From Mycolicibacterium fluoranthenivorans (lineage in GTDB: Bacteria > Actinomycetota > Actinomycetes > Mycobacteriales > Mycobacteriaceae), in NCBI RefSeq assembly GCF_011758805.1, contig NZ_JAANOW010000001.1, forward strand, positions 620,001-684,000: a stretch of 64,000 nucleotides of DNA, in the 5' to 3' direction. The notes beneath the pieces were generated by a model that worked only from the letters and a program-made list of their open reading frames with translations, was not told the DNA's origin and did not search any database. How positions within the stretch are numbered: position 1 is the stretch's first letter; each line of letters opens with the position of its first letter. Shown one piece after another: positions 22,460 to 30,861 of this stretch. Made by a program: the position numbers and the translations under genes.

Positions 22460-24376
22460 TCAGCCCTTCCGTTCGGGGTGCTCGGTCAATTCGGCCTCGG
22501 TGTAGTACTTCTCGAGTTCGGCGAGCTCGAAGGTCGCCAGCAGGTCCGGTCGCATCGGCACCTGCGGCTCGGGATCGACCGTCACACCGGGGACCATCGC
22601 CTCGGCGGTCGCGGCACCCGTGGTCTTGCACACCAGCAGCGTGTTGCGCCAGTTGGCGTCCATCGCCGGATAGTCGTCGCGGGTATGCCCGCCGCGGCTC
22701 TCGGTGCGCTGCAGGGCGGCCTTGGCCACGCATTCGCTGACCAGCAGCATGTTGCGCATATCGATGGCCAGGTGCCAGCCCGGGTTGTAGATCCGGCCGC
22801 CCTCGACGACGACGTTCTGCAGGCGGCCCCGCAGCTCGTCCAGCTTGACCAGCGCCTCCTCGATCTCTTCCTTCTTGCGGATGATGCCGACGAGATCGTT
22901 CATCGACTGCTGCAACTCGGCATGCAGCGTGTACGGATTCTCGGGATTCTCGTGCGCCGCGTACGGAGCCAACGCCATCTTGGTGGCCTCTTCGACAGCC
23001 GCCTCCGGGGGCGTCGGCCGCTCGGTCAGGGCCCGCACATAATCGGCGGCCCCGAGCCCGGCCCGGCGGCCGAACACCAGCAGGTCCGACAGCGAGTTGC
23101 CGCCGAGGCGGTTGGAGCCGTGCATGCCGCCGGAGCATTCACCGGCCGCGAACAGTCCCGGAGTCGCGGCGCCGCCGGTGTCGGGATCGACCTCGATCCC
23201 ACCCATCACGTAGTGGCAGGTCGGGCCGACCTCCATCTCGTCCTTGGTGATGTCGACCTCCGCCAGCTCGATGAACTGGTGGTACATCGATGGCAGCCGG
23301 CGCTTGATCTCCTCGGTGGGCATGCGCGAGGCGATGTCGAGGTACACCCCGCCGTGCGGGGTACCGCGACCCGCCTTGACCTCGGCGACGATTGCCCGGG
23401 CGACCTCATCGCGGGGGAGCAGGTCAGGGGTGCGCCGCGCCGAGTCGTTGTCCTTGAGCCACTGGTCGGCTTCTTCCTCGGTCTCTGCGTACTGACCTTT
23501 GAACACCGGGGGGATGTAGTCGAACATGAACCGCTTGCCCTCGGAGTTCTTCAGCACCCCGCCGTCACCGCGGACACCCTCGGTCACGAGGATGCCCTTC
23601 ACCGAGAGTGGCCAGACCATCCCGGTGGGGTGGAACTGGATGAACTCCATGTTGATCAGGTTGGAGCCCGCCCTCAACGCGAGGGCGTGGCCGTCGCCGG
23701 TGTACTCCCACGAGTTGGACGACACCTTGAACGACTTGCCGATGCCGCCGGTCGCGAGCACCACCGCCGGGGCCTCGAAGAGGATGAAACTGCCGCTCTC
23801 ACGCCAATACCCGAACGCTCCGGCGATCCGGTCCCCGTCTTTGATCAGGTCGGTGATCGAACACTCGTGGAAGACCTTGATCCTGGCCTCGTAGTCGCCG
23901 AGTTCCTTCTTGTCCTCCTGCTGCAGCGAGACGATCTTCTGCTGCAGGGTGCGGATGATCTCCAGGCCGGTGCGGTCACCGACGTGGGCGAGTCGGGGGT
24001 AGGTGTGACCGCCGAAGTTGCGCTGGCTGATCTTGCCGTCCTTGGTGCGGTCGAAGAGCGCACCGTAGGTCTCCAACTCCCACACCCGGTCCGGTGCCTC
24101 CTGCGCGTGCAGTTCGGCCATCCGCCAGTTGTTCAGGAACTTGCCGCCGCGCATGGTGTCACCGAAGTGCACCTGCCAGGAGTCCTTCGAGTTGACGTTC
24201 TTCATGGCTGCCGCGCAGCCACCTTCGGCCATGACGGTGTGGGCCTTACCGAACAGCGACTTGGTGACCACTGCCACCCGTAGGCCCCGTTCACGGGCCT
24301 CGATCACCGCTCGCAACCCCGCGCCGCCGGCACCGATGACGACCACGTCGTACTGGTGCCGTTCGAGCTCAACCAT
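22460..24376 (-). CDS. sdhA: Succinate dehydrogenase flavoprotein subunit (Sdh1 type)
   Basis: A 638-residue flavoprotein. It opens with the FAD Rossmann loop DVVVIGAGGAGLRAVIEA, carries the KAHTVMAEGGC segment with the His that binds FAD covalently in this family, and the HPTGM and GEC(S)GGMHGSNRLGGNSL motifs of the active-site and capping domains. It oxidises succinate to fumarate at the inner face of the membrane. Gene order anchor-flavoprotein-iron/sulfur is that of Rv0249c-Rv0247c. A 601-residue open frame on the opposite strand is an artefact of GC-rich codon use. Confidence 0.96.
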   Translation of the reverse strand: MVELERHQYDVVVIGAGGAGLRAVIEARERGLRVAVVTKSLFGKAHTVMAEGGCAAAMKNVNSKDSWQVHFGDTMRGGKFLNNWRMAELHAQEAPDRVWELETYGALFDRTKDGKISQRNFGGHTYPRLAHVGDRTGLEIIRTLQQKIVSLQQEDKKELGDYEARIKVFHECSITDLIKDGDRIAGAFGYWRESGSFILFEAPAVVLATGGIGKSFKVSSNSWEYTGDGHALALRAGSNLINMEFIQFHPTGMVWPLSVKGILVTEGVRGDGGVLKNSEGKRFMFDYIPPVFKGQYAETEEEADQWLKDNDSARRTPDLLPRDEVARAIVAEVKAGRGTPHGGVYLDIASRMPTEEIKRRLPSMYHQFIELAEVDITKDEMEVGPTCHYVMGGIEVDPDTGGAATPGLFAAGECSGGMHGSNRLGGNSLSDLLVFGRRAGLGAADYVRALTERPTPPEAAVEEATKMALAPYAAHENPENPYTLHAELQQSMNDLVGIIRKKEEIEEALVKLDELRGRLQNVVVEGGRIYNPGWHLAIDMRNMLLVSECVAKAALQRTESRGGHTRDDYPAMDANWRNTLLVCKTTGAATAEAMVPGVTVDPEPQVPMRPDLLATFELAELEKYYTEAELTEHPERKG

Positions 24377-24420
24377 TAACCACCCTCATCTATCGAAAAA
24401 CACAGTTGTGAATTGTTCTG

Positions 24421-25251
24421 TTAACCAATGAATCTGAGATCGGAGATGGTGCCACTGGCCACCAGCATGATGTAGAAGTCCGTCAGCATGAGGGTGCCCA
24501 GCGTGATCCAGGCGTACATCTTGTGCCGGGTGTTCAGCCTGCTGACCTGCGTCCACATCCAATACCGCACAGGGTGTTTGGAGAAATGCTTGAGCTTGCC
24601 GCCGACGGCGTGCCGGCACGAGTGACACGAGATCGTGTAGACCCACAGCATGATGACGTTGACCAGCAGGATGATGTTGCCCAGGCCGAAGCCGAAGCCA
24701 CTGGCGGTCTTGTCCGAATGGAAGGCGATGATCGCGTCGTAGGTGTTGATCACCGAGATGACCGCGGCGATGTAGAAGAAGTACCGGTGGGTGTTCTGGA
24801 TGATCAGCGGCAGACGCGTCTCACCGGTGTACTTGGCGTGCGGTTCGGCCACCGCGCACGCGGTGGGGGACTGCCAGACCGAGCGGTAGTATGCGCCCCG
24901 GTAGTAGTAGCAGGTCAGCCGGAACAGCAGCAGGAACGGCAACGACAGCGCGGCGTAGGGCAGCCACCAGACGTCAGGAAGGAACTGCGGCCAGAAGTGG
25001 CTTGCTTCCGGCACGCAGCCCTTACTGACGCACGGTGAATAAAACGGTGTCAGGTAGTGATAGGCGGGAACGTAGTAATTGCTCTGCAGGAAGGCACGCA
25101 CCGTCGCGTAGATGACGAATGCGGCGAACCCGAGATCCACGATGAGCGGAGACTTCCACCACGCGTCGGTGCGCAGGGTGCGTTGTGAAATCTGAGCTCT
25201 CGTTGGTGAGAAGACGCCGGTACCTTGACGATCCGAGGTCGGTGCGCTCAC
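24421..25251 (-). CDS. Succinate dehydrogenase membrane anchor (Sdh1, Rv0249c-like)
   Basis: A 276-residue protein with about five hydrophobic helices (near 40-60, 95-115, 155-180, 192-212 and 240-265) and histidines placed in or near helices (QNTHRYFF, SCHSCRH) that could ligate heme. The text matches the single large anchor of mycobacterial Sdh1, which replaces the separate SdhC and SdhD of other bacteria. It links the enzyme to the menaquinone pool. It is 44 bp upstream of sdhA. The CHSCRH cluster is notable and could bind metal. Confidence 0.9.
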   Translation of the reverse strand: MSAPTSDRQGTGVFSPTRAQISQRTLRTDAWWKSPLIVDLGFAAFVIYATVRAFLQSNYYVPAYHYLTPFYSPCVSKGCVPEASHFWPQFLPDVWWLPYAALSLPFLLLFRLTCYYYRGAYYRSVWQSPTACAVAEPHAKYTGETRLPLIIQNTHRYFFYIAAVISVINTYDAIIAFHSDKTASGFGFGLGNIILLVNVIMLWVYTISCHSCRHAVGGKLKHFSKHPVRYWMWTQVSRLNTRHKMYAWITLGTLMLTDFYIMLVASGTISDLRFIG

Positions 25252-25289
25252 TGAGTTCCCTCTTTTTCTGTTGTGTGCTGGCGCGGTGC

Positions 25290-25592
25290 TTACCGCGTGC
25301 CGCCGAGCCCTTCGTCGTCGACGTCGCGCCAGAAGTCACTGTCATAGTCGGTGTCGGGGATGGAGATCTTCTCCACCGAATGCGGGTGGTGCACCGTCCG
25401 TCCGCCGCGATCTGTCTCAAGCTCTCCGGCGTCGATATCGAGGCGGTCGATATCGTTGAGCATGCGTTCGGCGTCGTTCACGATGCGGCGCATCGCGGGG
25501 CTGTCGCTGTGCCGGGCCGCCAGCGATGTGACGCATCGGCGAAGGCCGCCGATGAGTTCGTGGAGTTCGGCAATCTCGGTCGTAGTGGACAA
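25290..25592 (-). CDS. Conserved small protein upstream of Sdh1 (Rv0250c-like)
   Basis: A 100-residue acidic protein: two helical stretches (STTTEIAELHELIGGLRRCV and DSPAMRRIVNDAERMLNDID) and an acidic tail ending near DTDYDSDFWRDVDDEG. Its position just before the Sdh1 anchor, and its length, match Rv0250c of M. tuberculosis. A TTG start at 25592 is chosen because AAGGAGG lies 7 nt upstream; an ATG 16 codons earlier has no such site. Probably part of the Sdh1 operon. Function unknown. Confidence 0.82.
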   Translation of the reverse strand: MSTTTEIAELHELIGGLRRCVTSLAARHSDSPAMRRIVNDAERMLNDIDRLDIDAGELETDRGGRTVHHPHSVEKISIPDTDYDSDFWRDVDDEGLGGTR

Positions 25593-25708
25593 ACTAGTGA
25601 CCTCCTTGGACTGAAGGGTGTCATGGCTCACATTACGCATTTGATGTTAGCCACAACACGGACTCCGTAGTGAGACAGATCACGTCTACGAAACGAGAGG
25701 TAACCCAA

Positions 25709-26464
25709 TTGTCGAATCAGGTGCTTGTGGAGAAAGCCGCTGCGCTGCTGGCGCTGCACCGTCCTGGCAATCCCGGGGTGCTCCCCACGGTGTGGGACGC
25801 GTGGTCGGCGAACACCGTGGTCAACGCAGGTTTCAGTGCCCTCACGGTGGGCAGCCATCCCGTCGCGGACTCCCTCGGAAAGCCCGATGGCGAAGCGATC
25901 AGCTTCGATGATCTGCTGACCCGCGTCGCGCAGATCACCGCCGCCGTCGATGTCCCCGTGTCGGTGGACATCGAGTCGGGTTATGGCGAGTCGCCCGCCC
26001 GGTTGATCGACGGACTGCTGTCGGTCGGGGCAGTGGGGTTCAACCTCGAGGACACCGTGCACAAAGAGGGCGACCGGCTGCGCACTCCCGAGGAGCATGC
26101 GGCGCTCGTGGGCGAACTGCGCGCCGCGGCTGATGCGGCCGGGGTGCACGTGGTGATCAACGCCCGTACCGACATCTTCATCAAGAAGGAAGGCGCTGAT
26201 TCCGACCGCGTGCAGCGCGGTATCGACCGGCTCACCCTGGCCGCCCAAGCCGGCGCCGATTCACTGTTCCCGGCCGGCCTGCAACCCGCCGATGGATTGG
26301 CGACCCTGGTCGAGGCCGTGCCGCTGCCGGTCAGTGTCACGGTCAAGCCCGATGCCGATCTGGCGGCGCTCACCGCCATCGGCGTCGGCCGGATCACCTT
26401 CGGCCCGTTCCTGCAGTGGGCGCTGACCGAGAAGATCAACGAGATCCTCACCCGCTGGAAGTAG
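25709..26464 (+). CDS. Isocitrate lyase/PEP mutase superfamily enzyme
   Basis: A 251-residue TIM-barrel protein. It has PTVWDAWSANTVVNAGF, the substrate/Mg loop VSVDIESGYGESP, GFNLEDT and INARTDIF, all marks of the PEP-mutase/isocitrate-lyase superfamily. The KKCGH catalytic motif of true isocitrate and methylisocitrate lyases is missing, so it is more likely a phosphonomutase-like or oxaloacetate/lyase-like relative; reaction not known. A TTG start is preferred: GAGAGG precedes it by about 8 nt. A GTG 13 codons earlier (25670) is the alternative. Its stop touches the palindrome flanking the DUF559 gene. Confidence 0.88.
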   Translation: MSNQVLVEKAAALLALHRPGNPGVLPTVWDAWSANTVVNAGFSALTVGSHPVADSLGKPDGEAISFDDLLTRVAQITAAVDVPVSVDIESGYGESPARLIDGLLSVGAVGFNLEDTVHKEGDRLRTPEEHAALVGELRAAADAAGVHVVINARTDIFIKKEGADSDRVQRGIDRLTLAAQAGADSLFPAGLQPADGLATLVEAVPLPVSVTVKPDADLAALTAIGVGRITFGPFLQWALTEKINEILTRWK

Positions 26465-26468
26465 CGAG

Positions 26469-26524
26469 CTGGTTTCCGACGTTCTGGTGTCCTGAATGCC
26501 CGCGCCATGACCGGAACGTCGGAA
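26469..26524. repeat. Left palindromic repeat of the DUF559 cassette
   Basis: The arms TTCCGACGTTCTGG (26474-26487) and CCGGAACGTCGGAA (26511-26524) pair with a single mismatch over 14 bp and enclose a 23-nt loop. Bases 26469-26487 are also a perfect 19-bp inverted copy of 27448-27466 on the far side of the gene. It begins 5 bp after the stop codon of the preceding gene. Confidence 0.85.
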
Positions 26525-26572
26525 TCCACAGCACCAGGGAGCCGCCGCGGCGTCCCGTGCGTCTGAACAGAT

Positions 26573-27409
26573 GTGCGCATACCGTTCGTGGGCAGCGCGG
26601 CGGTCACCGAGGGCCATCTCAGCCGGTCACAGCTGCGTACGAGCTACCGGCCCATTTATCGCGGTATCTACGTCCCGGCTCGCCACGAGCCGACGCTGCG
26701 CGATCGGATTGTCGGTGCCTCGTTGGCCACGGGCGGGGTGATCGCTGGTGTTGCGGCTTCCGCGTGGCACGGCGCGAGTTGGGTCGATGCGGACACCGAT
26801 ATCGAGGTCGTTTCCACCGGCCGCCCGCAGCGCGGCCTGGTCCTGCACAACGAGCGGATCACGTCTCACGAGATCACCTGCATCGACTGCGTGCGCGTCA
26901 CCACGCGTGCCCGGACCGCCTTCGACCTTGCTCGGCGTCTGCCGCGAGATAAGTCTGTCGCCCGTCTCGATGCCCTGATGCACGCCAACCCGTTCGCGAT
27001 GGATGACGTCTATGCGCTGACCGGGCGCAACCCACGGGCGCGCGGATTACCACTGCTTCGCAAAGCGCTACCGCTGGTCGACGGCGGGGCAGAGTCACCG
27101 CGGGAAAGCTGGCTGCGACTCCTGTTCATCGACGCAGGATTGCCAAAGCCCACAACACAATTCGTCCTCTACGAGGACCGTCGCTACGTCCGCCGGATCG
27201 ACATGGTGTGGACGGAGTTCAAGGTAGGGGCCGAATACGACGGCGCCCAGCACCTCACCAGCCGCGCCCAGTACGCGAAGGATGTGTGGGCGGCCCGCGC
27301 GCTCGCGAGACTCGACTGGCACATCGTGCACGTCATCAAAGAGGACGACTCCCACGAGATCGTGAACGAGGCACGCGCAGCGCTGCTCTCCCGCGGCTGG
27401 CGTCCGTGA
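26573..27409 (+). CDS. AbiEi-like / DUF559 (Vsr-like nuclease fold) protein
   Basis: A 278-residue protein. Residues 10-60 resemble the winged-helix start of AbiEi-type proteins (EGHLSRSQL, then YRGIYVPARHEPTLRDR). The C-terminal third is a PD-(D/E)xK, Vsr/DUF559-like domain: Glu 178, Asp 210, Glu 221-x-Asp 223 and His 227 sit in the expected strand-strand pattern (RRIDMVW, KVGAEYDGAQH). The gene is bracketed by two copies of one palindromic repeat and lies between two convergent metabolic genes, so it looks inserted. Many related copies occur in other mycobacterial genomes, by general knowledge. Activity is unknown; a homing or defence nuclease, or an antitoxin relative, are options. Confidence 0.8.
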   Translation: MRIPFVGSAAVTEGHLSRSQLRTSYRPIYRGIYVPARHEPTLRDRIVGASLATGGVIAGVAASAWHGASWVDADTDIEVVSTGRPQRGLVLHNERITSHEITCIDCVRVTTRARTAFDLARRLPRDKSVARLDALMHANPFAMDDVYALTGRNPRARGLPLLRKALPLVDGGAESPRESWLRLLFIDAGLPKPTTQFVLYEDRRYVRRIDMVWTEFKVGAEYDGAQHLTSRAQYAKDVWAARALARLDWHIVHVIKEDDSHEIVNEARAALLSRGWRP

Positions 27410-27412
27410 ATC

Positions 27413-27466
27413 CCGACGTTTTGGTGCCCTGGCCGTCGTCGGAGCCGCCAGAACGTCGGAAACCAG
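27413..27466. repeat. Right palindromic repeat of the DUF559 cassette
   Basis: Arms CCGACGTTTTGG (27413-27424) and CCAGAACGTCGG (27448-27459) pair over 12 bp with one mismatch. The first 19 bases match the left copy (26476-26494) in the same orientation at 17 of 19 positions. Bases 27448-27466 are the exact reverse complement of 26469-26487. It starts 4 bp after the DUF559 stop codon. Confidence 0.85.
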
Positions 27467-27484
27467 GCTCAGGCGCCAGGCCCG

Positions 27485-27881
27485 CTACAGCGTGTCGTCG
27501 AGCTCCCCGAGCCTGTTGGTCAGGCTGATGTTCTCCGAGTAGTCGACCGGGCAGGCGATGATGGATACGCCGTCGGAGGCCAGCGCGGTGCGCAGCGTCG
27601 GCAGCAGTTCGTCGGCGGCGTTGATCCGATACCCCTTGGCGCCGAAGCTCTCGGCATACTTCACGACGTCCGGGTTGGTGAAACCGACGTTGTAGTGCGC
27701 GCCGAGTTCAAGGTCCATCTTCCATTCGATGAGACCGTAGCCGTTGTCCTCCCAGATCAGCACGACAAGCGGAATCTGTTCCCGGACAGCCGTTTCGATC
27801 TCCTGGCTGTTCATCAAGAAGGCGCCGTCACCCATCACCGCGAGAACCTTGGCATCCGGCCGGGCGAGTTTCACACCTAAG
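27485..27881 (-). pseudogene. Acetolactate-synthase-like gene, C-terminal piece cut off by the insertion element
   Basis: The last 130 or so residues of a thiamine-diphosphate enzyme: GVKLARPDAKVLAVMGDGAF with the GDG Mg/ThDP motif, then EQIPLVVLIWEDNGYGLIEWK. It is the continuation of the piece at 29543-30800. Removing the insertion element and one copy of CTAAG joins the two in frame. No promoter or start belongs to it, so it is unlikely to be made as a useful protein. Confidence 0.92.
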
Positions 27882-29542
27882 CCTCGATCCACCGACTGAC
27901 CTCGGTGACGGGAGTCGTTTCTCGTTGATGCCGATGTTCGGGATGCGGGCATGAGGTGGCCCCGCTGGTCTGGCCAGCTTTTCCTGTGTGCTCCGGTCGG
28001 GCCTGTTTGGCAGTTGATCAGGGGATCGCGCGTTGTGGTGGGCTGTGTCCGATGATGCTGCGCCACAGGGCAAGCCAGGCCTTCGACCAGGGCCAGCGGC
28101 TAGGTAGGTGCAGGGCTGGTCGGCGCTGTGGACGGGCCAGTCGGGCTGGCACGTTGACGATGCGGCGGCGCAGCGTCGATCCCCGCGCTCGGCCGTGACG
28201 TTCTCCGGCGAGGACTCCGGCGGCGCGCAGCAGGTTGTGGGCGATCGCCGCGCACAGCACCCAGGCGGAGTTCGCGCCGAACCGGCCCGACGGGATGTGC
28301 GCCAACGCTCCGTCGATCAGATCGGCGAACACGGTCTCGATGATCGCGTGCTGGCGGTGGGTGACGTCGGCCTCGGTGACCGGCAGGTCGGTGTTGGTCA
28401 GGAACGGGTGATACCGCCACACCGGGAACAGCGCGTCGGGGTAGCGGGCGTCTTTGACGCGGCGCACGACCAGGCGGGCGGTGATCGCATCGGGGGTGGA
28501 TGCGAATGCGGTGTAGGGGATTTCGGCGACTTCGGCATCGGAGATCCAGGCCCCCGTATCGGGATCTTGGACCGCTCCGGGGTAGGACACCGGTGTCCAC
28601 GCGTCGTCGTCGATGGCGGCCAACGCGCGGTCGATGGCCGGGTTGCGGGTCATCACCAGCGAGAACTGGGCGCCTGCGCGGACACACGCGGCGACCACCT
28701 TGCGGTTGCCGTAGGCCGAGTCGCCGCGGACCAGGATCTTCCCGCTGGCACCGGCGGCGCGGGCGGTGCTGATGGCTTGGGCGACCATCCGTGCGGCACC
28801 CTTGCCCGAGTTGGCCTTTCCGGCGCGGAGCCGCATCCCGGCGATCACCGGAGCCGAGGACGCGGTGCTGATCGTGGTGGCGAGCGGGGACAGTCCCTTG
28901 CGCAGGATCTGCTTGCCGGCGATCTTGGTGTGCCCGTAGGAGGCGCCTTGTTTGGCGTGGCCGTAGACCGGGCGCAGCAACGAGTCGATGTCGATGAACA
29001 CCCGTTGTTCGGCGGCGTTGGGGAGCAGGTCGACCCGGCCGCACAACGCCACCAGGTGCTCGCGCAGCACCGACTCCAACTGGCGGGCGTGACCGAAGGT
29101 GAACTCCCGCAGCAACGTTCCCACCGTCGACGGTGCGTACACGCCGTCGAAGAGCGACTTCATCCCGCCGCTGCGCAGGATGTCGACGTCATCGATGCAG
29201 TCCGCACCGGCAACCATGCCTGCGACCACGGTGGCCAGCTTCGGTGCCGGGTTCGCCGACCCGGACTTTATCCGCGGCGCGCTGATGTGGACCTTCTCGC
29301 CGAGCAAGCGCGAAAGCCCGGTCTGCTCGGCCAACGTCATCACCGCAACCACACCGGCACACGACACGAGATTGCCATCGTCGAACACCGCTGAATCCGA
29401 GGCGAACCTATGCGAAACTTGCACCGGAAGTGCCTTTCCGAACTGGACCGATTGATGCGTGAGAACACCAATCATCCCAGCCCAGAGGGCACTTTCCTCA
29501 TTCCGACACCCCTATACAACCAGGTCAGTCGGTGGAACGAGG
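27882..29542 (-). mobile_element. IS1380-family insertion sequence, 1661 bp
   Basis: The element has imperfect terminal inverted repeats at 27882-27902 and 29522-29542, beginning CCTCG and matching at 20 of 21 positions. It is bounded by direct repeats CTAAG at 27877-27881 and 29543-29547, the target duplication. Size, repeat ends and one long transposase gene fit the IS1380 family. It interrupts an acetolactate-synthase-like gene. Confidence 0.93.
28018..29475 (-). CDS. IS1380-family transposase
   Basis: A 485-residue DDE transposase filling most of the element. Recognisable parts are the N-terminal VSHRFASDSAVFDDGNLVS, the first catalytic Asp region VFIDIDSLLRPVYGHAK, the second in LVRGDSAYGNRKV, and the Glu region HAIIETVFADLIDGALAH. 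These are arranged as in IS1380-family enzymes. It has no internal stop or frameshift and is full length, so the element could still be active. Transcription runs in the same direction as the interrupted host gene. Confidence 0.93.
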   Translation of the reverse strand: MIGVLTHQSVQFGKALPVQVSHRFASDSAVFDDGNLVSCAGVVAVMTLAEQTGLSRLLGEKVHISAPRIKSGSANPAPKLATVVAGMVAGADCIDDVDILRSGGMKSLFDGVYAPSTVGTLLREFTFGHARQLESVLREHLVALCGRVDLLPNAAEQRVFIDIDSLLRPVYGHAKQGASYGHTKIAGKQILRKGLSPLATTISTASSAPVIAGMRLRAGKANSGKGAARMVAQAISTARAAGASGKILVRGDSAYGNRKVVAACVRAGAQFSLVMTRNPAIDRALAAIDDDAWTPVSYPGAVQDPDTGAWISDAEVAEIPYTAFASTPDAITARLVVRRVKDARYPDALFPVWRYHPFLTNTDLPVTEADVTHRQHAIIETVFADLIDGALAHIPSGRFGANSAWVLCAAIAHNLLRAAGVLAGERHGRARGSTLRRRIVNVPARLARPQRRPALHLPSRWPWSKAWLALWRSIIGHSPPQRAIP

Positions 29543-30800
29543 CTAAGGCGCCGGGCAGGGAGAACGCCATGGTGGACAGCCCGTTGGAGATCAGACAGGT
29601 GTTGCGCTCATAGGTCGGGTAGAGCCTGGCCATCCACATCTTGGCCGCACCGGTGTCGACCAACACGATATCGCTGCGTCCCAGCGCGGCCCGGGTATCG
29701 GCCACCACCCGGGCCGGGGCCAGCGGGTAGCGCGCATCATGGGCGCCGCGTGCGATCTCCTCGGCGAGCAGATGAGCGCCGGGCGCGGGGCGCTCCCGGT
29801 CGTAGCGTTGCCCGGCCATCGCCTCCCGGATTGCGTCGAGTGAGGCGCTGATATCGCCCATGATGCCGACGTCGACGGAGTAGTGCGCGTCCACCTCGGC
29901 CGGAAACCGGTGCACGTGGATGATCCGCTTGTCGGCGTTCGGGTTGATCCGCACCGGGTCGAATTCCTGCAGTTCATAGCCGACGGCGATGATGGTGTCG
30001 GCATCGTCGAAGCCGAAGTTCACGTAGTCGTGCCGCATGAAGCCGAGGGTGCCCATGCCGTTGGGATGATCGTCGGGCATCACACCCTTGCCGTGGAAGG
30101 TATTGGCCACCTGGATGCCGAGTTCTTCGGACAGCTGCACCAGCGCCGTCGTCGCATCCGCACGGGCGGCGCCGTGGCCGGCCAGGATCACCGGCCGTTT
30201 CGCCTCCTTCAGCACCGCGACGGCGCGCGCGATCTGGCCGGGGGAGGGGGATTCGGCGCGAACCACGTTGCGTGGCAGTGGGTGTAACGCGTAGTCGCCT
30301 TCGTCGGCGTCGATGTCCTCCGGGATGGCGAGGTACACCGCCGCGGGACGCTCGGTTTCGGCGAGTTTGAATGCCTTACGGAACATCTCGGGGATGGCCA
30401 GTGGAGTGGGCACCCCGTCGGACCACCGGGTGATGGGCGCGAACATCGACACCAGGTCGACGTACTGGTGGGATTCCTTGTACTCGCGGTTGCGTCCCAC
30501 CTGTGCCGAGATGGCCACCAAGGGGGTGCTGTTGGTGGTCGCATCGGCCACCCCGAGTTGCATGTTGATCGCGCCCGGGCCCAGCGTGCTCGACACCACG
30601 GCGGGTCGTCCCGTCACACGCCCGTACATCTCGGCCATGAATGCGGCGGCCTGCTCGTGGCGGGTCAGCACATAACGGATCGTCGACGAGCCGGCGAGCG
30701 CCTGCACGAATCTGATGTTCTCCTCGCCGGGGATCCCGAAAACCAGTGAAACTCCCTCTGCTTCAAGGCACTCGACCATCAATTGCGCTGCCGTGGGCAT
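29543..30800 (-). pseudogene. Acetolactate-synthase-like ThDP enzyme, N-terminal piece
   Basis: The first 419 residues or so of a ThDP-dependent enzyme of the acetolactate synthase family: VFGIPGEENIRFVQAL, TRHEQAAAFMAEMYGRVTG with the catalytic Glu, and SSTLGPGAINMQLGVADAT. The reading ends at SLPGAL where the insertion element begins. Together with 27485-27876 it would make 549 residues. It follows the aldo/keto reductase gene by about 61 bp and belonged to the TetR-controlled operon. A truncated protein with a short insertion-derived tail may still be translated but lacks the ThDP-binding half. Confidence 0.92.
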
Positions 30801-30861
30801 TCTCAGACCTCCAGATCACGTTTCCACCGACACGCTACGCCGGTCTGGCCGCGCGCCGGCA

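Noticed and set aside
22478..24283. A 601-residue open frame on the plus strand
   Set aside because: Antisense to sdhA, which has FAD and active-site motifs; the antisense text is Val/Gly/His-rich without pattern.
25709..26464. Annotation as isocitrate lyase
   Set aside because: The KKCGH catalytic motif is absent and the chain is far shorter than isocitrate lyase; kept at superfamily level.
28108..29394. A 428-residue plus-strand frame inside the insertion element
   Set aside because: Antisense to the intact transposase with DDE motifs; no accessory gene is expected there.
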